Assembly: GCA_045641345.1 (NCBI GenBank)
Contig: JAZUGR010000028.1
Location: 1 to 57,467, forward strand
Length of the DNA stretch: 57,467 nucleotides
Reading direction: 5' to 3'
DNA from: Cacconaster sp045641345
GTDB taxonomy: Bacteria; Bacteroidota; Bacteroidia; Bacteroidales; UBA932
The notes under the pieces are model-generated. The model did no database searches, was not told the origin of the DNA, and worked only from the letters and a program-made list of their open reading frames with translations. Below, one piece after another: positions 8,931 to 17,831 of the stretch. The number at the start of each line of letters is the position of its first letter. Position 1 is the stretch's first letter. The position numbers were made by a program, and so were the translations under genes.

Positions 8931-11411
8931 ATGATTATCAGAAAACACCTGCTTTCCGTTGCCGCAACGCTGCTTCTATGTGCCGGCGCAATCGCCCAGA
9001 ACGCGAACGGGCTTGTAATGAGATCCACCGACCCCGAAAAGGACAGCCTTGCATTCGAGGCCCTGCGCGAGCGCCTTGCCGAAATCCACAAGACCAGGCC
9101 CACGGTGGCGGTAGTGCTCTCCGGAGGCGGAGCCAAGGGCGCCGCACATATAGGAGTGCTCAAGTACATCGAAGAACTGGGCATCCCCGTCGACATAGTG
9201 CTCGGCACGAGCATGGGAGGCCTGATGGGAGGTCTTTACAGCCTGGGATACACAGCCAGCGAAGTTGACAGCATGCTCAGGAGCGTCGACTGGAACATAA
9301 TGATGAGCGACAAGATACCCTCCGACAAGTTCACCTACGACCTGCGCAAATACCGCCAGACATACGCCCTCAAGATCCCCTTCCATTATGAGGAAGGTGT
9401 ATGGAAGCGCCGTATGGAGTGGAGTTCCGGCTCCGATATCCAGAAATTCAACGAAAGTCTGCCCGACGGGTATATCTACGGTCTCAACGTGTACAATATG
9501 CTCAGTTCCCTGTCCGTCGGATATCAGGATTCGATACAGTTCATAGACCTCCCCATCCCGTTCTGCTGCGTCTCGGCCGATCTGGTATCGATGAAACAGA
9601 AGAACTGGACCGAAGGGCAGTATATCGATGCAGTGCGCTCCACAATATCGATACCCGTGTTCTTCAAGCCTGTAAGGAAGCGCGAGAAAATACTGGTGGA
9701 CGGAGGCATAAGGGACAATTTCCCGATCGACATAGCCCTGCAGACAGGGGCCGACATAATAATCGGAGTCGATTTGAGCCATTTCTACGAATACAAGGAC
9801 ATAAACAACGTGTTCTCAATCATAATGCAGTCGATGTCGAGCCTCGGCGACGAAGCGTTCGTAGCCAATCAGGACAGGGCCTCGGTATATATCCACCCCG
9901 ACATTACGGGCTACAGCATGCTCAGCTTCGGCTCCAAGGAGATAGCCGACATCATAGAGAGGGGGTACAACGCCGCAAAAGAGCATACTGCCGAACTTGA
10001 GGCGGTCGTGGCACGCACCGGCGTATGCAAGAAGCATCTCGCAAGCCGCAAGGCCACCGACATCAACACCACTCCCGTGATGGTTGACGACATCCTTTTC
10101 GAAGGTCTTACCGAAGACGAGCAGGAATACTTCATCAGCAAGATCAAGTCCACCAAGGAAAGGGTTGTCGTAAATAGGGAACTTCTCGACAACGCCGTAT
10201 TCGCCCTTTACGGCACCAACCGGTTCAATTCCGTAACATACCGCCTGCTGGGCACAGAAGAGCCGTATGACCTTCTGTTCATTTGCGACAAGAAGCCCGT
10301 GCACGAGGTGGGAATCGGCATCAGGGGCGACACCGAGCAGGCCATAGAGTTGGCCGCACATCTTGGCATCAACCACAACGCAGTATGGGGTCACAAGTTC
10401 GACGTCAAGACGGTGCTGAGCATGAGCCCAGAGGCCGTACTCACCTACAGTTATATCCCCAAGCGCGGTCCAGGCATCAATCTGTCGCTCAAGACAGGCT
10501 ACACCCAGCGCAAGGGGCGCGACCTCCTGTATTCCACGATGGGCGACTTGCCCGAAGATCCGATAACCGGCAATATAAACCACACCAATTTCCGCGAATA
10601 CAGCTGGGACAACGACGTAAGGCTTTTCCTCGATTTTTCGAAGGGTATGATAGGCAATTTCAATGTGGGAGTAAGTCTCAAGAACATGCCTTATTATTAC
10701 ACTCTTTCCGACGATGGAGTCCTTCCGGCCGTCCACGACTGGGAAACATTCTCGCTGACAGCCTTCGCAGACCTTGTAATGGACACCCGCGACGACATGC
10801 ATTTTGCCACAAAGGGCATCAGGGTGAGCGCCAAATACGATTACCTGTTCTACGGCTACAGCAACATATCGCCCTACGAAGCGACATATAACCCCGGAAA
10901 CGAGTCAGGACATATTTCAGACACCCATTATCTGTCAGCCTCCGCCGAGGGGGCCATCTCCATAGGAGACAGGTTTGCATTCGTGCCGTCAATCCATGGC
11001 CGGGCCATCTTCGGACAGAACAACCGCCTGCCTTATATGCGCAATTTTGCGGGAGGCGTGATGGCCGGTCGCTATTACGACCATCAGATGCCGTTCTTCG
11101 GCCTCGACAGGATATTGTATTGCTCCGATGCCAAAGGCATATCCGCCGTGGCCCGGCTCGATATGAGAACGAGAATATGGAAAAAGCTGTATGCCGCGGC
11201 CGTGGCCTCATACCTGATGGACTACAATATGTACAATATCTATGATGTCCGGTCCGATTTCGAAACTCCACCCGCCACATACACCGACATCTGGACGTTC
11301 GGTCTTGAATTGAGCTACAATCTGTTCATCGGTCCCGTGAAATTCGACCTGCACTGGGACAACGTCACCAAATCGATCGGTGCATATTTCGGAGTGGGTT
11401 TCGACTTCTAG
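8931..11411 (+). CDS. Patatin-like phospholipase fused to an outer-membrane beta barrel
   Basis: I chose the ATG at 8931 because it opens a signal peptide (MIIRKHLLSVAATLLLCAGAIAQ); the frame upstream belongs to susD and its terminator. The 826-residue product has a patatin domain (about residues 55-260) with the oxyanion motif GGGAKGAAH, the nucleophile elbow GTSMGG and the catalytic Asp in VDGGIRDNFP, so the Ser-Asp dyad is intact. A POTRA-like segment (VDDILFEGLTEDE) and a C-terminal Omp85/BamA-like barrel follow, ending in aromatic strands (YFGVGFDF). The layout matches the PlpD-type (type Vd) family, whose barrel anchors a lipid-hydrolysing passenger. The likely action is lipid hydrolysis in the envelope. 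The substrate is unknown. Confidence 0.88.
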   Translation: MIIRKHLLSVAATLLLCAGAIAQNANGLVMRSTDPEKDSLAFEALRERLAEIHKTRPTVAVVLSGGGAKGAAHIGVLKYIEELGIPVDIVLGTSMGGLMGGLYSLGYTASEVDSMLRSVDWNIMMSDKIPSDKFTYDLRKYRQTYALKIPFHYEEGVWKRRMEWSSGSDIQKFNESLPDGYIYGLNVYNMLSSLSVGYQDSIQFIDLPIPFCCVSADLVSMKQKNWTEGQYIDAVRSTISIPVFFKPVRKREKILVDGGIRDNFPIDIALQTGADIIIGVDLSHFYEYKDINNVFSIIMQSMSSLGDEAFVANQDRASVYIHPDITGYSMLSFGSKEIADIIERGYNAAKEHTAELEAVVARTGVCKKHLASRKATDINTTPVMVDDILFEGLTEDEQEYFISKIKSTKERVVVNRELLDNAVFALYGTNRFNSVTYRLLGTEEPYDLLFICDKKPVHEVGIGIRGDTEQAIELAAHLGINHNAVWGHKFDVKTVLSMSPEAVLTYSYIPKRGPGINLSLKTGYTQRKGRDLLYSTMGDLPEDPITGNINHTNFREYSWDNDVRLFLDFSKGMIGNFNVGVSLKNMPYYYTLSDDGVLPAVHDWETFSLTAFADLVMDTRDDMHFATKGIRVSAKYDYLFYGYSNISPYEATYNPGNESGHISDTHYLSASAEGAISIGDRFAFVPSIHGRAIFGQNNRLPYMRNFAGGVMAGRYYDHQMPFFGLDRILYCSDAKGISAVARLDMRTRIWKKLYAAAVASYLMDYNMYNIYDVRSDFETPPATYTDIWTFGLELSYNLFIGPVKFDLHWDNVTKSIGAYFGVGFDF

Positions 11412-11442
11412 CGACCCGCTTCACGCATAACCGCCTCATATA

Positions 11443-11481
11443 CGCGCCCGGCGCCCTTCCATAACAGGAGCGCCGGGCGCG
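11443..11481 (+). terminator. GC-rich perfect hairpin after the patatin gene
   Basis: A perfect 12-bp inverted repeat (CGCGCCCGGCGC and its complement) encloses a 15-nt loop. There is no T run on either side, so it is either an unusual terminator, a 3'-end stabiliser or a processing signal rather than a canonical intrinsic terminator. Confidence 0.5.
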
Positions 11482-11581
11482 GAACGTTAGCGACCTATGA
11501 CAAAATGGCAGATTCGATCGATTGGCAAATATGTTGCTCGGACGATAGCAGAAACAGATTCTAAAAACGGAGGGCAGGATC

Positions 11582-13630
11582 ATGAACAAGGAAAATCAGG
11601 AAATGCTTTCAAAGTATGCGGTCAATCTCAATGAGAAGGCCCGCACGGGCAAGCTCGACCCGGTAATCGGGCGCGACGACGAAATCCGCAGGGTGCTGCA
11701 GATTCTCAGCCGCAGAACCAAGAACAATCCCATACTCGTGGGCGAGCCGGGAGTGGGCAAGACAGCCATATCGGAGGGCATCGCACAGCGCATAATCAAC
11801 GGCGACGTGCCTGAGAACCTCAAGACGAAGGACGTATATTCGCTTGATATGGGAGCCCTCATCGCCGGGGCCAAATATCAGGGCGAATTCGAAGAGAGGC
11901 TCAAGGGAGTGGTCAAGGCCGTGACCGAGAGCGAGGGCGAGATAATCCTCTTCATAGATGAGATACACACGCTCGTGGGCGCAGGCCGCACTTCGGGCGC
12001 TATGGATGCGGCCAACATACTAAAGCCCGCACTGGCCCGCGGAGAACTGAGGGCGATAGGCTCCACCACACTCGAGGAGTATCAGAAATACTTCGAGCAG
12101 GACAAGGCGCTCGAGCGCCGCTTCCAGATGGTGATGGTTGACGAACCGGGGGTGGCCGAATCCATCTCCATCCTCAGAGGGCTCAAGGAGAAATACGAAA
12201 ATCACCACAAGGTGCGCATCGAGGACGATGCCATCATAGCGGCGGTGGAACTCTCGCGCCGCTACATCACCAACAGGTTCCTGCCCGACAAGGCCATCGA
12301 CCTGATAGATGAGGCTGCATCGAAACTCAGGCTCGAACTCAACTCTGTGCCTGAGTGCATCGACGAGCTCAACCGCAGGATCAAGCAACTGGAGATCGAG
12401 AAGGAGGCCATAAAGCGCGAGGGCGACTCCCCCAAGCTCAAGAGCCTCGGCGACGAGCTCAAGAAGGCTTCCGACGAGCGCAATTCCCTTTTGAAGCAGT
12501 GGGAATCGGAAAAGGGCATCCTCAAGGCCATCCAGGAGAACAGGCAGGCGATAGAGCAGTATCGGATCGAGGCCGACGAGGCGGAACGCAAGGGCGACTA
12601 CGGACGCGTGGCAGAGCTGCGCTACGGCAAGATGGAGGATGCGCGCAAGCAGATAGAGAAACTCTCCGCGCAGAAGGCCGAAAACAAGAATCCACTGATG
12701 AACGAAGCCGTCACCGACAACGATATTGCCGAAGTGGTGGCGCGCTGGACAGGGATCCCGGTGGGCCGTATGCTTGAGAGCGAGAAGGACAAGCTGCTGC
12801 ATATCGAAGAGGTGCTGCACCGCCGTGTCATCGGGCAGGACGAGGCGATAACCGCAGTATCGAATGCGGTGCGCCGCAGCCGCACCGGGCTGCAGAACGA
12901 AAAGAGGCCGATAGGGTCATTCATGTTCCTGGGCACCACCGGAGTGGGAAAGACCGAACTGGCCAAGACCCTCGCCGAGTATCTGTTCAACGATGAAAAT
13001 ATGATCACCCGCATCGATATGAGCGAATATCAGGAGCGGCACACAGTGTCGCGCCTGGTGGGAGCGCCTCCGGGATACGTGGGCTACGACGAGGGCGGCC
13101 AGCTCACCGAGGCTGTGCGCCGCAAGCCGTACTCGGTGATCCTTCTCGACGAAATCGAAAAGGCGCATCCCGACGTGTTCAACGTACTGCTGCAGGTGCT
13201 CGACGACGGGCGGCTGACCGACAACAAGGGGCGCACCGTCGATTTCAAGAACACCATCCTGATAATGACCTCGAACCTCAAGCCTGAGTTGGTCAAAACT
13301 TCGTTCAGGCCCGAGTTCATCAACCGCATCGACGAGATAATCACCTTCCGGGAGTTGCGGCCCGAAGACATAAGGCAGATTCTGATGCTCCAGATACGCC
13401 AGTTGCAGGGCAAACTCTCCGAGAAGGGTATCGTCCTTAATTTCAAGGAGGAGTTCCTCGACTACCTGAGCAACAAGGGATACGATCCCGCATACGGTGC
13501 GCGTCCCGTCAAGCGGGTGCTGCAGAGGGAGCTGGTGGACCTTCTTGCAAAAAAACTGCTCGACGGTTCAATCTCGCGTGATTCCGCAATCACGGTCACC
13601 ATCCGCAACGGACAGATAGTGGTCGGTTAA
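11582..13630 (+). CDS. clpB: ClpB-type AAA+ disaggregase lacking the N domain
   Basis: This is a hexameric ATP-driven protein disaggregase of 682 residues, against about 860 for ordinary ClpB. The D1 module has Walker A GEPGVGKT (54-61), a pore loop AKYQ (97-100), Walker B with LFIDE (about 123-127) and Arg fingers LERRF. The coiled-coil M domain spans about 255-370. D2 has Walker A GTTGVGKT (451-458), pore loop GYVGY, Walker B ILLDE and Arg finger FINRID. The whole N-terminal substrate domain is absent, and the 170 bases upstream do not encode it. In D2 only eight residues separate TSNL from FRPEF, where Escherichia coli ClpB has nearly thirty. The catalytic motifs look functional. A GGAGGG stretch lies just upstream of the ATG. 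Confidence 0.93.
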   Translation: MNKENQEMLSKYAVNLNEKARTGKLDPVIGRDDEIRRVLQILSRRTKNNPILVGEPGVGKTAISEGIAQRIINGDVPENLKTKDVYSLDMGALIAGAKYQGEFEERLKGVVKAVTESEGEIILFIDEIHTLVGAGRTSGAMDAANILKPALARGELRAIGSTTLEEYQKYFEQDKALERRFQMVMVDEPGVAESISILRGLKEKYENHHKVRIEDDAIIAAVELSRRYITNRFLPDKAIDLIDEAASKLRLELNSVPECIDELNRRIKQLEIEKEAIKREGDSPKLKSLGDELKKASDERNSLLKQWESEKGILKAIQENRQAIEQYRIEADEAERKGDYGRVAELRYGKMEDARKQIEKLSAQKAENKNPLMNEAVTDNDIAEVVARWTGIPVGRMLESEKDKLLHIEEVLHRRVIGQDEAITAVSNAVRRSRTGLQNEKRPIGSFMFLGTTGVGKTELAKTLAEYLFNDENMITRIDMSEYQERHTVSRLVGAPPGYVGYDEGGQLTEAVRRKPYSVILLDEIEKAHPDVFNVLLQVLDDGRLTDNKGRTVDFKNTILIMTSNLKPELVKTSFRPEFINRIDEIITFRELRPEDIRQILMLQIRQLQGKLSEKGIVLNFKEEFLDYLSNKGYDPAYGARPVKRVLQRELVDLLAKKLLDGSISRDSAITVTIRNGQIVVG

Positions 13631-13645
13631 CAAAATAAAAATCAT

Positions 13646-13653
13646 TATCTTTG
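13646..13653 (+). promoter_or_regulatory. Promoter -7 box for the C1 peptidase gene
   Basis: TATCTTTG matches TAnnTTTG and lies 29 nt before the ATG in the 52-base gap after clpB. The -33 element is not clear. Confidence 0.6.
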
Positions 13654-13682
13654 TAGAATCGAAACAAACAACACCAAACGAT

Positions 13683-14900
13683 ATGAAGAAAACATTGATC
13701 ATCGCAGCGGCGCTCTCATTGAGCCTCAGCGCAATGGCCCAGACGGCAGACAAGCCGTCCGAAAAGGTTGACAAGGACGGATTCCAGTTCACCACAGTGA
13801 AGGAACTTCCGGTTACGTCCGTGAAGAATCAGGCAAACTCCGGCACCTGCTGGTGCTTTTCGGCGATTTCGTTCATCGAATCCGAAATAATCCGTCAGGG
13901 CAACGCGGCCAAAGACGACATAGACCTCTCGGAAATGTTCGTCGTATCCAACGCCTACGCCGACAAGGCTGTCAAGTATATGCGCCTCGACGGCCACCTC
14001 AACTACGCGCAGGGCAGTTCTTCGAGCGACGTATTCTGCGTACTCAAGGAACACGGAATCGTACCCGACGAAGTGATGCCGGGCCTCAACTACGGCAGCG
14101 ACAAACACTCCCACAGCGAGATGGCCGCAGGCCTGAAGGGATATCTGAACGGCATCCTGGGCAACGCCTCCAAAAAACCACTCTCCACGGCATGGCTCAG
14201 CGGCCTGAAGGGCATTCTCGCGGCATATCTCGGTCCGGTTCCCGAAACATTCACGTACAAAGGAAAGGAATACACCCCGAAGAGCTACTTCGAGTCGCTC
14301 AAGTTCAACCCCGACGACTATGTCGACTTCACCTCCTGGACCCACCTCTCCTACTATGAGAAGCACCCCGTGGAAGTGGCCGACAACTGGCGCTGGAGCG
14401 AGGCATACAACGTGCCTCTGGATGACCTGATGGCCATAATGGACAACTCCATCGAAAACGGATACACCTTCATCTGGGCAGCCGACGTAAGCGAAAAGGG
14501 ATTCACCCGCAACGGCATAGCCATTGCCCCCGACCCTGATTTCGTCAAGAAGGCCAGGGAGGCCGGCAGCGACGAGGCCAGATGGCTCGGTGTAAAACCC
14601 GGCAGCCTCAAATTCGAGGTGAACGGTCCCGTCAAGGAGATTGAAGTCACCCCCGAACTCCGTCAGAAGGGTTATGAGGAAAAGACAACGACCGACGACC
14701 ACGGAATGCACGCCTACGGCATCGCGAAGGACCAGAACGGCACGAAATACTACCTCATAAAGAACTCCTGGGGCGACAACAACAAGTACAAGGGAACCTG
14801 GTACATATCAGAAACCTTCATCAAGTACAAGACTATGGACATCACCGTCCACAAAGACGCAATCCCCAAGGAAATCAAGAAAAAACTCGGAATCAGGTAA
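13683..14900 (+). CDS. Exported C1 (bleomycin-hydrolase / aminopeptidase C type) cysteine protease
   Basis: The 405-residue product has a signal peptide (ending SAMAQ), so it acts in the periplasm or beyond, unlike the cytoplasmic PepC enzymes. The papain-fold active site is complete: Gln50 and Cys56 in VKNQANSGTCWCFS, His at about 343 in HGMHAYG, and Asn at about 361 in IKNSWGD. The long insertions between the Cys and His are those of the C1B bleomycin-hydrolase group. Members of that group act as aminopeptidases on peptides. The gene has its own -7 box, and pssA follows after seven bases. The peptide substrate is not indicated. Confidence 0.93.
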   Translation: MKKTLIIAAALSLSLSAMAQTADKPSEKVDKDGFQFTTVKELPVTSVKNQANSGTCWCFSAISFIESEIIRQGNAAKDDIDLSEMFVVSNAYADKAVKYMRLDGHLNYAQGSSSSDVFCVLKEHGIVPDEVMPGLNYGSDKHSHSEMAAGLKGYLNGILGNASKKPLSTAWLSGLKGILAAYLGPVPETFTYKGKEYTPKSYFESLKFNPDDYVDFTSWTHLSYYEKHPVEVADNWRWSEAYNVPLDDLMAIMDNSIENGYTFIWAADVSEKGFTRNGIAIAPDPDFVKKAREAGSDEARWLGVKPGSLKFEVNGPVKEIEVTPELRQKGYEEKTTTDDHGMHAYGIAKDQNGTKYYLIKNSWGDNNKYKGTWYISETFIKYKTMDITVHKDAIPKEIKKKLGIR

Positions 14901-14907
14901 CCGGGCA

Positions 14908-15684
14908 ATGAAGAAATACATCCCCGACTGCATCACGCTGATGAACCTGCTCTGCGGGTCCTGTGCCTGCATACTCGCCCTCGAAGGAAGCACCTACCAG
15001 GCATTCATCCTGATACTGGCGGCTGCCTGCTTCGACTTCTGCGACGGATTCGCGGCGAGGATGCTGGGGGCATATTCCGACCTGGGCAAAGAGCTCGATT
15101 CGCTGTGCGACCTTGTCAGTTTCGGTCTTGCCCCGGCGCTGATGCTCTTCGGCAGCTACCCCGCCGAGGGTGGATACGGATGGGCTGCCTGGGCGACCCT
15201 GTCACTTCCGCTGGCCGCGGCCCTCAGGCTGGCCAGATTCAACACCGACCCTGGGCAGAGCACCGACTTCAAAGGGCTTCCCGTTCCGGGAGCGGCAATG
15301 GTGGCGGCGCCCCTGGCCGGATTCGTGCAGCACAACGCAGTGGCGGCAGGGGCCTGCGCCCCGGCATTGCGCACTGTCATTGTGCTGTTCCACTCGCAAT
15401 GGTTCATCCCATCCCTTGCCGTAATTCTGTCACTGCTGATGGTGAGCCGGGTGCCGATGTTCTCGATGAAGCACAAGAAGCTGTCGTTCCGCAAGGCACC
15501 TCTTCCAACCATATTCATCTGCTGCCTTATGCTGATTGCGATAGTGCTTCAGGCAGCCGACATTGCAAGCCCCTGCCCTGCAGCGGGATTCCCCTATTTC
15601 TGCCTTCCCCTCTCGATCTGTCTGGGTTTCACCCTCTATATCTGCCTCAACCTGATTGCGGCGTTGCTTCACAAACGATCCTGA
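14908..15684 (+). CDS. pssA: CDP-diacylglycerol-serine O-phosphatidyltransferase
   Basis: The enzyme makes phosphatidylserine, the precursor of phosphatidylethanolamine, from CDP-diacylglycerol and serine in the inner membrane. The CDP-alcohol phosphotransferase signature is complete: D46-G47-x2-A50-R51-x8-G60-x3-D64-x3-D68 (CDGFAAR...GKELDSLCD). The rest consists of several hydrophobic spans. The length of 258 residues is normal for the Bacteroidetes enzyme. It lies between the C1 peptidase gene (7-base gap) and recF (6-base gap), so the three are probably one transcript. Confidence 0.95.
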   Translation: MKKYIPDCITLMNLLCGSCACILALEGSTYQAFILILAAACFDFCDGFAARMLGAYSDLGKELDSLCDLVSFGLAPALMLFGSYPAEGGYGWAAWATLSLPLAAALRLARFNTDPGQSTDFKGLPVPGAAMVAAPLAGFVQHNAVAAGACAPALRTVIVLFHSQWFIPSLAVILSLLMVSRVPMFSMKHKKLSFRKAPLPTIFICCLMLIAIVLQAADIASPCPAAGFPYFCLPLSICLGFTLYICLNLIAALLHKRS

Positions 15685-15690
15685 CGAGAT

Positions 15691-16779
15691 ATGCATCTCA
15701 GCAAGTTGATACTGAACAACTACCGTAACATCGAGGAAGCCACGCTCGATTTCTCCCCCGGCATCAACTGCATATCGGGCAACAACGGAGCAGGAAAGAC
15801 CAACCTGATCGATGCCGTCCACTATCTGTCGATGACCAAGAGCTATGCGGCCCTTTCCGACCAGTATGTCCTGCGGCACGGATGCGACACGGCCACCCTG
15901 TCGGGATTCTACGTTATGGACGACGGATGCCGTGAGCACGTGGCGGCGCTGATACAGCGGGGCGAAAAATGCATCAAGCGCAACGGCAAGCAGTACTCAC
16001 GCCTCTCCGACCACATAGGGATGATCCCCATCGTAATGGTCTCCCCCTCCGACTCCAACCTCATCAACGACTCCGGCGAAGGGCGCAGGCGCTATATGAA
16101 CTTCATCCTCTCGCAGATAGACCGGCAGTATCTGGCCCACGTGCAGCAGTACAGCCAGCTCCTTATCAGGCGCAACCGTCTGCTTCGCGAAGGATGCTCC
16201 GACGACCGGCTGCTGGAGGCCGTCACGATGCAGATGGCTCCGCACGCCTCCTGCATCTTCGAGGCAAGAAGCAGCTTGTGCGCAAAGCTGCTTCCGATAG
16301 CACGACGCTTCTACGGCGAGGTCTCCTCCACCGGTGAGGAAATATCCATCTCATACACGTCGCAGCTGGCTTCGGCATCGCTGTCGGATCTGATGAAGGC
16401 CAACGAAACCCGCGACAAAGTGCTCGGCTACACTTCGGCCGGGATGCAGAGAGACGAACTCGAGTTCCATCTCGACGGCCACCCTCTGCGCAAATGCGGC
16501 TCCCAGGGGCAGCAGAAGACCTTTCTCCTCGCCCTCAAGCTCGCCCAACTCACCTTTATGAAGGAGGCGTGCCGCACCACCCCCATCCTTCTGCTTGACG
16601 ACGTGTTCGACAAGCTCGATATGCAGAGGGTCGAATGCCTGCTGTCGATAGTCTCGTCAAACGATTTCGGCCAGATTTTCCTCACCGACTCCAACAAGGT
16701 AAGGGTATCCGAAGTGGCCGCCTCATTCAAGACCTCCTGCCAAAGCTTCAACGTCGAAAACGGTGTATGCACCCACTGA
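15691..16779 (+). CDS. recF: DNA replication and repair protein RecF
   Basis: RecF is an SMC-like ATPase that helps load RecA at gapped DNA with RecO and RecR. The 362-residue protein has Walker A GNNGAGKT (30-37), the ABC-type signature region around GSQGQQKTFLLALKLAQ, and Walker B LLLDDVFDKLD near 295-305. The N-terminal MHLSKLILNNYRN strand is typical. It lies 6 bases after pssA and ends four bases before the preferred start of the DUF721 gene. The recF-DUF721 order is common and fits a role in replication and repair. Confidence 0.96.
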   Translation: MHLSKLILNNYRNIEEATLDFSPGINCISGNNGAGKTNLIDAVHYLSMTKSYAALSDQYVLRHGCDTATLSGFYVMDDGCREHVAALIQRGEKCIKRNGKQYSRLSDHIGMIPIVMVSPSDSNLINDSGEGRRRYMNFILSQIDRQYLAHVQQYSQLLIRRNRLLREGCSDDRLLEAVTMQMAPHASCIFEARSSLCAKLLPIARRFYGEVSSTGEEISISYTSQLASASLSDLMKANETRDKVLGYTSAGMQRDELEFHLDGHPLRKCGSQGQQKTFLLALKLAQLTFMKEACRTTPILLLDDVFDKLDMQRVECLLSIVSSNDFGQIFLTDSNKVRVSEVAASFKTSCQSFNVENGVCTH

Positions 16780-16783
16780 AAGG

Positions 16784-17101
16784 ATGAAAAGGGAGGAAAC
16801 ACGCCATATCTCCGCATTCCTGAAGGACTTCGTCAAGGACAACAACCTCGAGGAAGGGCTCCTGCAGTGCAGGGTGTTCGACGCCTGGGACAAGGTGCTC
16901 GGCGAGGTGACCCGCGGCATATATCCGCCCGGAGAGGCCGCACGGCTCACCTCACGCAGATTCTTCAAAGACGGAACGCTCACCTTGAAGATGACTTCGT
17001 CGATGGTGAGAATGCAGCTGAAGATGGACTCCGAAGTTCTCCTGCGCAGGATAAACGACTTCCTCGGAGAGCAGGTTGTAACAAGGCTGACATTCTCCTG
17101 A
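16784..17101 (+). CDS. DUF721 (DciA-like) protein
   Basis: A GTG at 16763 lies in frame, but the ATG at 16784 is preferred because it clears the recF stop codon. The 105-residue product is basic and helical at the N terminus (MKREETRHISAFLKDFVK). It carries the DUF721 core: the WDKVLGEVTRG segment, a strand-rich middle and the terminal NDFLGEQVVTRL. DUF721 includes DciA, a loader of the replicative helicase DnaB. Whether the Bacteroidetes members do this is not established from sequence. Its position after recF supports a DNA-replication role. Confidence 0.85.
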   Translation: MKREETRHISAFLKDFVKDNNLEEGLLQCRVFDAWDKVLGEVTRGIYPPGEAARLTSRRFFKDGTLTLKMTSSMVRMQLKMDSEVLLRRINDFLGEQVVTRLTFS

Positions 17102-17108
17102 ACGAATT

Positions 17109-17140
17109 TTTGCCATATCCCTTTTTTCTTCGTAAATTTG
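17109..17140 (+). promoter_or_regulatory. Promoter of the TPR-yebC-propionate gene run
   Basis: The -33 TTTG (17109-17112) and -7 TAAATTTG (17133-17140) are separated by 20 nt and match the Bacteroidetes consensus fully. The ATG of the TPR gene is 23 nt further on. Confidence 0.75.
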
Positions 17141-17163
17141 CGAAATTTAAGATTCAAGGCTTT

Positions 17164-17829
17164 ATGGCAAAAACACAGCAAGTTCCGGAAGAACAGATTG
17201 AAAATCAGGTATCCGGTTTCGAAAAGTTCGTCAAGAAGTATCAGAAGATTCTTGGCTGGGCAATCATCGCAGCACTTATCGTAGTATTCGCAGCACTGGC
17301 GATCAACAAGTGGTATCTCACTCCCGCACGCGAGGAGGCCAGAGCCCAGATGTTCCCCGCCGAGCAGCAGTTCGCTCACGCCGAATATGCCACGGCTCTC
17401 GAAGGCGACGGCAATTTCCCCGGTTTCGCGCAGCTCATCTCCGACTACGGCAGCAAATGCGGCGAGGCGGTTTACCTCTATGCCGGCATCTGCGCATACA
17501 ACCTCGAGCGCTATGACGAAGCCATCGGATACCTCAAGCAATACAACGGCAAGGACAAAATCCTCAAGGCCAAGGCACTCTGCGCCACCGGCGACTGCTA
17601 TGCAGCCAAGGACGACAAGGCAGCCGCACTTTCATTCTTCAAGAAGGCAGCTGCCGTAGAGGACAACCTCTACCGTGCGACATATCTCTTCAAGGCCGGC
17701 ATAATGGCAGAGGAAATGGGGAATGATGCGGAAGCCCTCGGATTCTACGAGGAAATCCAGGCCAGATATCCCCAGTCGGCCGAAGGCTACGAAGCAGCAA
17801 GGTACATATCCAGAATCCAGAACAAATAA
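17164..17829 (+). CDS. Membrane-anchored tetratricopeptide-repeat protein (YfgM-like)
   Basis: The 221-residue protein starts at the ATG just after a strong promoter; a longer open frame upstream overlaps DUF721 and is rejected. It has a short cytoplasmic N-terminal part, one membrane helix (about 31-50, GWAIIAALIVVFAALAIN) and a periplasmic TPR domain (YLYAGICAYNLERYDEAIGYL, ATGDCYAAKDDKAAALSFF, AGIMAEEMGNDAEALGFYEE). Proteins of this layout act as scaffolds or chaperone partners at the membrane, as YfgM does. The exact partner here is unknown. It is two bases before yebC. Confidence 0.85.
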   Translation: MAKTQQVPEEQIENQVSGFEKFVKKYQKILGWAIIAALIVVFAALAINKWYLTPAREEARAQMFPAEQQFAHAEYATALEGDGNFPGFAQLISDYGSKCGEAVYLYAGICAYNLERYDEAIGYLKQYNGKDKILKAKALCATGDCYAAKDDKAAALSFFKKAAAVEDNLYRATYLFKAGIMAEEMGNDAEALGFYEEIQARYPQSAEGYEAARYISRIQNK

Positions 17830-17831
17830 TC

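Noticed and set aside
9816..10802. Open frame of 328 codons on -
   Set aside because: It is antisense to the patatin-barrel gene and has no promoter or domain.
13716..14711. Open frame of 331 codons on -
   Set aside because: It is antisense to the C1 peptidase with its complete active site.
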